Below, piece by piece: positions 57,861 through 64,000 of a stretch of 64,000 nt of DNA. Numbering within the stretch: the stretch's first letter is position 1; the number at the start of each line of letters is the position of its first letter. Made by a program: the position numbers and the translations under genes. Below the pieces are notes generated by a model, which worked only from the letters and a program-made list of their open reading frames with translations, was not told where the DNA came from and did no database searches. The stretch comes from Nissolia schottii. Its lineage: Eukaryota; Streptophyta; Magnoliopsida; Fabales; Fabaceae. The DNA lies in contig QANU01112002.1 in the NCBI GenBank assembly GCA_003254905.1, positions 545,095 through 609,094 on the forward strand. Reading direction: 5' to 3'.

Positions 57861-59500
57861 GAAACATAACCTGTGGGTTAGGCGAGTTCACTCCAACGGG
57901 TTTTGAGAATTTTTTGATTGACTAGAAAAATTTAGGGGATAAATAAATTTTTGCCTCTTATAAATTATGAATTTTGATTTTGTACCCTGTTAAATTTTTA
58001 TTTTGTTTTGAGTCTTTGATAAAAAAAAAAGAAGGTTTCAGTGAACCAAATTGCAACTATTTTTTTAGGTTAATTAAGTTTTTAACCCCTATAAAATTAG
58101 AAAGTTTGATTTTAGTCCTTCAGTAAAATTTTTAATCCTTGTAAAATTTGAAAGTTTAATTTTGGTCTCTGTGGATGTTTAGAGTTAACGGTGATGACAT
58201 GCCATAACCCGAGTTTTATTTTGTTTAACCCATAACTTGATCTGAAGATGGATCTGACCCGATTCGATTTGTTTTTTCTTTTTTTTAAAAAAATTCCAAT
58301 TTGAAATCCCCAACAATAACTTCAACTTTGAGCAATTGCTCTGAAAGGCTTGGTTTAATAGAACCTATTAAAAGAGTGCTCTTACTCTCAAAAAGCCTAA
58401 GTCAACTTTTTTATATTTAGTAAATAAAAACTAGGAAGTGTTTTTGCTGCTAGCTTTTAAAAGTTAAGAGTGTTCTTGAGAGTTTTAAATTTAAAATACT
58501 AATATATCTGTAAACTTTAATGCTCATTATTACTCTCTTTAATGTTTATTTATTGTAATAATTTTAAATATAAAGAACACATTTAAAATATATTTATCAA
58601 ACACTACTATAATTCATACTTATTGAAAGCTGCTTTTATATTTTGTTACCAAATACTACTGACTTTTAAGAGCAGCATTTTGAGAGCCTAATAGCTCAAC
58701 CACCCAACAACTCTCCAAGCCTCAGAGTGACATACACAACTCAATACTGGATGTTATAGAGCAATTGCTCCTTCTGGTACTCTAGTTGCGATTTAAAATA
58801 ACTCAAGGAGATGAAGCAGGTGCTCATGGAGCAAAGAAGATGGAAGTTGCAATCCCAACGTTACTTATGAGGAAGTTGCCATTAAAGGGAAAAAGACAAA
58901 TGGGGGGCAACAGTAGAGAAATTGTAGAAACTGAAATCAACATAGAGCTTGATGATAGGGCTTCAATTTGGGTACAAGAATTTAGAATTTCAATTTGAGA
59001 ACAAGATGTCAGGGTTTCAATTTAAGAGCATAAAGATGATATTAGGGTTCCAAATTAAAGAATATCAGAAAAATAAATCAAGAATATAAATTGAAATTAA
59101 GTTACTATATTAAAAAAGAAATATCGAAGACTCAAACCTCAGCCAACATCTACTCAATCCCAACGCTTGGAAAGCAGCAGTATTACAAGAAAGAATGGCA
59201 TTATAGTTTCACTTCCTACGATCAAAAAATTATGGGACAAAAATAATGGCTCAAACCTCAGCCACAACTCAGAAGCAAGTCCAATATCAGCACTTCGGCA
59301 CAACTGGAGCAGCAAAAGAAAACCCTCTGCTAAAGCTAAGAACCTAAAACTTGTGGTATCAGTAGGATGTTACATATGTTTACAAGATATCCCTAGACAA
59401 GGGATGCAACCCACTTACAGAGGTATTATAACCTCAACCTAATTTTCCTAATTGAAATACAGTATAAAAGATTTTAGTCCATTTCTGTATACCCTAAAAG
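57861..59500. other. Intergenic, 3' flank of the BEACH gene
   Basis: The dispersed 'actaaaatcaaactttc' repeat (58050-58250, plus orientation) is the counterpart of 11370-11570. Open frames at 58786-58998 and 59167-59442 have no recognisable family and no splice context. Nothing else supported. Confidence 0.45.
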
Positions 59501-62500
59501 CTATGATTTTATAAGAGGCCGAAGCCCGTCACCTTCCCAGCCAAGCTTGAGCATTTGATCGACCACTTTCAAGCTTAACTGTAAGAAATTAGTAGCAGAA
59601 TTAGCCATCGAATAGAGGAGGCAATAGGAGAACATATTGTTGGAAATGGCAGTGAAATTAATAGACTGAATAAAGTATCTGTAAGTTCATGTACATAGAA
59701 AATGGCATGCACAAAGGAAGTAGCATTCATATTTATCATAAATAATTGTAGCGTTTATTTCTTGATGTATATAAATATTAAGTTTGCTGAGTGCTACGAG
59801 CTCAAGTAACTCAGCAAAATCTCTCTCAATTCTCTAAAATCTCTCTTAAATTGGTATCAGCAAGGGCACGACCCCGGTAATTCACTTCTCGGCCCAATGG
59901 CTTGAAGGTATAATATTTTAAATAATGCAGTTCATGCACTGAAAAAGTTCAGGGCTCATTTGGGGCTGTTATAACCTAAACTTTTATGTGGTCTAGGTCT
60001 GGGGAGAAGCTTATTGTTGAGGAATCAAAATAAAATTTCACATTAGAAGTAATTTTAAGAATAATGGACATTCCACACCACTCTCACAAGTGCAATGCAA
60101 AATACTTTGATTTGTGTGCAGCAGATCCTGAAAATTTGTCACTCTAAATAATGTGCAATCACGATGACTTATTTAAGAAACTAAACTGGAAGGGAAATCT
60201 ATTAATTTTATTAATTTTATCCATTTAACCAATTTACAAGAATCAGGAGAAAGGAAAACCCTTCAAGGGTTATTGTTATTTGACAGATACACTTATCAAG
60301 AAAGATTTAACTTACAGATGGATCAGTGAAGACTATCAATTGTTTATTTGAAGTTGAAACCAGAAGATTGGTGTTATCCTTGTTTAGCGCAATAGCTGTG
60401 ATATCCTGTCCTTCTCCCAACTTCAATACATGAAATACCTGTAAAAAAAACAGTACGGCAGAGTGATGAGCATTGAAGAAAACAGTATGCTGAAGATGCA
60501 TAGCACAATTGCAACGGGTACCATATAAAAACTCATGAGGCTGGGGAAAATTGCCTTGTCTGAGTAGGATACACAGAATAATTCTGTACCAATGAGAACA
60601 GCTACTTTATTTCATTAGAAGTCAATAATTTCCTTTGAAAATTCGGATACTCATGTCTGCTACAATAACCCTCCCAAAACAAACAATAAATCTTGCTTTG
60701 ATTGTTGGTTCTTCCTGATAGAATGCTTTCTTATGGTGTACGAAAACGGGAAATAAAATGACAGTTTGATGTGAGATAAAATTAAAATTTAAGTTTATCT
60801 TTGACATCTTAATTGTGTACCTCAAGAGTGTGCATATCCAGGAAGCAAATTGATGGTGATGGAACATCTATTCTGTTGCTTTGGTAAGTTTCTTCTGATT
60901 CTGAATCAAAATCCACGACACCTGACTTATTCAACTGCAAATTTGAACCGTTGTTATAGGATCTAACATTTTCTAGAGAGTTTATACCAATCAAGGCACT
61001 CCTCCCATCAACAGAAGTTTCTAAGCAACAGACACTGCAAAAAAGGGATAATTGCGTTTTTGCAATTGGAGCACCATTCAGCGTAAAGGTGCTGAGAGTA
61101 TACTGTGATTCATTCCAAGTCATCACAACCCCTTCGGAAGAAAGGCAGACAATATGGGCCTGCACACCATCCAGCCTTCTAATTATACGTCCCCTTCTTA
61201 TACAGTGCAAGAGAACATCTGATGAACGGGAGCATGAAACAACTATTCCAAGATCTGAACTAACGCAACAACTAAGTATTTCACTGCGGTGCCCCCGGAG
61301 CACATGTATAGGACCCTCAATACGATGCCTCCGGTCCTTTTCTGTCAAGATTGATGAACTACTACTGGTCGAAGATGGTGTGCCAGGCCTGGGAGAATGT
61401 TCTGATCTGACACCTGAGTGAGAGACAAGTGCCCTATGTATTCTCCACAGTAGTACCGTTGTATCTCGGGATCCTGTCACCAAGTAGTTACTATCGGGGG
61501 AAAGACCAAGGCAAGTCACAGGAGCACAATGTGCATAAGCTGTTTCTAAGGTTTTAGCTCCATCCGAGGATATCAGCCTAATACTATTATCAGCATGCCC
61601 ACCTAAATCAGAAGGCAAAATTCAAAAATTAGATATCAAATACAAAGTACTTCAAAGCAACTATTTCCAAAATGCTGTGTAAAAGCTGAGGAGACAAATA
61701 ATAACAGTAGCAACAATAACTGTGTCTTTTGCAACTAGGTAGAGTCGCTCACACGGATCAAATAACGCCATTGTGCCATATTGTAAATCATGTCTATAGA
61801 TAAGTCATTATGAATAAAATATAATTTAAAAAAAAATAAAAGATGACTTAATTCCCAGTTAAAGAAAAGCTTTAATAAACCCATAAATCCTATGGCATGG
61901 ACATATGGCAAATAAACTAAGCAATGTCGCATTATCAATCAAATTAATAAAGATACAGTAAAGGTCAACTGAAAAATGAATATCTATAAGAAAATCAAAT
62001 TACCCTGATTGTGAATAATTATATTTTAATTTAAATAAAAAATTTTGTAACTGTAAACTTTTAAGATTTCATTAATCATTTGAATAAGCTAATTTTCAAC
62101 CGCATCATTTGGAACAAAAATTTTAGTACAACTTACAACCCTTGGGACATTAGTTTCATGAACTTCTCATGTCCCAACTGTAATGTTTTATAATTTTACA
62201 GGTTACAGACCAACAAAAAATGTTTTCATCAGTGCACCTAGTTGTATAGTGATTTTAGGTATCAAACATCATCATTATTATCCGTTGTTTTGTGTTGAAG
62301 GAAAGTTTCCTTTAAAAATGGTCAAGCAGACTTGGCAAAAAGCCTGCCATGACTTAAGTGTCCACTTAGAAATATGACTCTAATATTTAAATACATAGAC
62401 ACAAGAAATGATTACTACATTGTGTTTTCAGCTGCTTCAGTTATGATATTTTCCTACATTCAAAGTGGTTAGCAAACAGTACTTTGTCATATCTAAGTCA

Positions 62501-63223
62501 TTGTATCTTCCTTAATTACTTGCATCTTTTACCAGTCAATTTACTTTTCTGATTCCACCCAAATGCCCTGCAAAATCCAATTTTCTACCATTGCGAACAA
62601 ATACTAGAGCAACAAGGGAAATAGCAAGTAGTCAACAACCAACAACCAGAAACCCTACATATTCAGGGTTCATATCCTGAGAAAGATTCCTTGTTGACAA
62701 AATGGCATTAACTAATTAATTCTCTGTGCAGCATGGCATGGGTATAAATCCATTCTAATGGTTATGCAGATCATATTACTTAGTGACATAAGAATTCTTT
62801 TTCAAAATATAAAGAGGCGCAGCATATCAGAACAATTTAAGCACTTTTAGATTTACCAGTAATAATTTCTTTGTCGCTTGTTATCGAAACAATAGCTTGG
62901 CTTCTGATTCCAGACACACAAAACGCCAACGCTTGGGGGAATTGCAATTCTTCACCAGACACAGCTGGCGCTTTGAACATGCGCATAAGGGAACCACCAG
63001 TAGAGCCTGATGTAGTTTTGCCATGTTGAAAGAGGAAAGGAGTGCCCTTGCCATCAGGTGTATTGGGTTGCCACTTGTGTTGTGCAACATGAGCTGCTGG
63101 TGCATTCATATCAACAACCACAACCATATCCGAAGATGCATGAATGGCAGCCGCAGGAAGATTGCAGCGTTCAGGTGATGGGACAGCATATGGTTTGACT
63201 TCTTTTGGGTTGCGGAATATTGT
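59501..63223 (-). CDS. BEACH-domain protein (C-type), last four exons: C-terminal WD40 region
   Basis: Exons 63223-62857, 61602-60821, 60438-60316 and 59501-59578 (read 59578 to 59501) join in phase and encode 449 C-terminal residues; upstream exons lie beyond 64000. The sequence starts TIFRNPKEVKPYAVPSPERC, continues with beta-propeller repeats (ASD/VVDMNAPAAHVAQHKW; VTCLGLSPDSNYLVTGSRD then VLLW; LRGHRSEILSCCVSSDLGIV) and a Ser-rich loop, and ends LKLGWEGDGLRPLIKS. These are the WD40 repeats after the PH-BEACH module of large plant BEACH proteins, in membrane trafficking and vacuolar sorting; At2g45540 is the likely counterpart (from memory). The last exon is separated by an intron carrying an LTR remnant. 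Failure to splice there would stop two codons later. Confidence 0.92.
59638..59865 (+). mobile_element. Short LTR plus primer site in the last BEACH intron (TRIM-like fossil)
   Basis: A block of about 213 bp beginning TGTTGGAAATGGC and ending before TGGTATCAGCAAGG (59852 on), which matches the initiator-Met tRNA primer site TGGTATCAGAGC over its first nine bases. A CT-rich end precedes it. The second LTR is not evident. Broken; opposite in orientation to the gene. Confidence 0.5.
60439..60820. other. BEACH-gene intron
   Basis: AT-rich intron with no further feature seen. Confidence 0.6.
61603..62856. other. BEACH-gene intron
   Basis: 1.25-kb AT-rich intron; no element with clear ends was recognised. 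Confidence 0.6.
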
Positions 63224-64000
63224 CTAATACGAAAAGAAATATAAGCACTGTCATTAAAATCACTTGCACTTATCATTAACAGTTGAGGAAACATGAGAAA
63301 ATTGAAGTGCATCTAACAACAATCCAACATAGAGGTTTTGACACAAGTTACATACTTAACATTAAAAGACATCTTGTTCTTTCATTGAGCACAGTAACAA
63401 ATTCATGAACAATGATTGGTTGGAATGAAAAAAGAAAAAATAATTCATTTGACTTGAAATGATTTATCAATCAAAAATCATGTTTGGAATTAATTAAATA
63501 AAGAGAAATCACTTATAGCTTGAACAACACTCTATGAAATGTACGACACTGCAGAGATTCTCCTTCACACTCCTCCGTTTTTCCCGGTCAACAATTGATT
63601 TTTATTGGCCACACTTGTTATTGTGCAGATTCATGATTTTTCTCACGCTAAATAGCAACTCCCTTAAATAAAATGGGATTTGAATTGATTTTGAAATCAA
63701 ATGATGTTTGGAATTCAATAAATAGGAATTAATTTTATTTGACGTTATCAATTTACACTTTTATCCTTATTACATCATATCTCTCCCTTTTCTCTCCCTC
63801 TCCCATTTCTCTACCCCAAGCATCATTGACGAGTCTCCAATAAAAGTTATCTTTACTTTAGTTTTTCATATAGTTTTTGGACTAACCATGCATTTTTCAT
63901 ATAGTTTTTCTCCTATGCTGATCCATTCAAGAGATAGATTCTATTAGGAAACTCTAGGCAAGATTCATGCATTTAGGCATTTGTAGGAGTTTGTTCAGTT
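63224..64000. other. BEACH-gene intron (open at the window edge)
   Basis: No coding exon recognised. Text of the type GATTTGAATTGATTTTGAAATC with GTTTGGAATT (63670-63715) is related to the foldback block in the L33 leader intron. Confidence 0.5.

Noticed and set aside
58786-59442. Two plus-strand open frames of 70 and 91 codons
   Set aside because: No recognised family; they lie in repeat-rich intergenic DNA downstream of the BEACH gene.
60307-60315. Stop at 60307 as the natural end of the BEACH protein
   Set aside because: A strong GTAAGT donor precedes it, and the expected family C-terminus is found in phase at 59578-59501.

Overview
The window is nuclear DNA from a flowering plant. Genes are split by many short GT-AG introns in an AT-rich background full of MITEs, CACTA and LTR-element debris. 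Every spliced protein is of plant type, and there is a nuclear copy of plastid ycf2. The BEACH and FLA8 proteins look closest to legume (Fabaceae) sequences I remember, so a legume is my best guess; the species is not determined.

Host genes, left to right. (1) An FHA-domain coiled-coil protein, minus strand, 13 exons, 9261-1998. (2) A Vms1/ANKZF1-type peptidyl-tRNA hydrolase of ribosome quality control, minus, 7 exons, 19656-13258. (3) Fasciclin-like arabinogalactan protein FLA8, minus, one exon, 23820-22552. (4) Mitochondrial-type ribosomal protein L33, plus, 40397-40570, with a 5' leader exon and a long leader intron from about 38.3 kb. (5) tRNA-Leu(CAA), plus, 42926-43009. (6) A spastin-like MIT-AAA ATPase, minus, 13 exons, 50756-43842, including a 20-nt microexon. 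(7) A CCDC137-like nucleolar protein, minus, 5 coding exons, 57061-54530. (8) The last four exons of a BEACH/WD40 protein, minus, 63223-59501; its 5' part lies beyond the window. I assembled all exon chains by hand. Reading phase is kept at every junction and each chain closes on a stop codon. The order FHA - FLA8 - AAA - CCDC137-like - BEACH matches, from memory, Arabidopsis At2g45460 to At2g45540, with VMS1 and L33 as extra genes.

The space between and inside the genes is dominated by mobile DNA. At 0-1 kb there is a MuDR-like fragment with three hairpin units. CACTA-type DNA lies at about 11.0 kb (an end fragment) and at 25637-28245 (both ends). Foldback, MULE-like elements lie at 19.8-20.7 and 32.9-33.85 kb. 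Harbinger/Tourist-type MITEs with 3-bp target duplications lie at 15172-15287, 46721-46991 and 51623-52235. A broken Ty3/Gypsy fossil lies at about 34.7-37.5 kb, with shorter LTR remnants elsewhere. A decayed ycf2 fragment sits in an intron of the AAA gene.

The most unusual structure is a young inverted duplication of about 0.75-0.85 kb. The upstream region, 5' leader exon and leader intron of L33 (37.64-38.98 kb, plus) recur almost unchanged upstream of the CCDC137-like gene (57.86-57.07 kb, minus). Two ribosome-related genes about 17 kb apart therefore share one promoter/leader module. A 546-bp insertion flanked by a near-perfect 8-bp duplication is present in the L33 copy and absent from the other.
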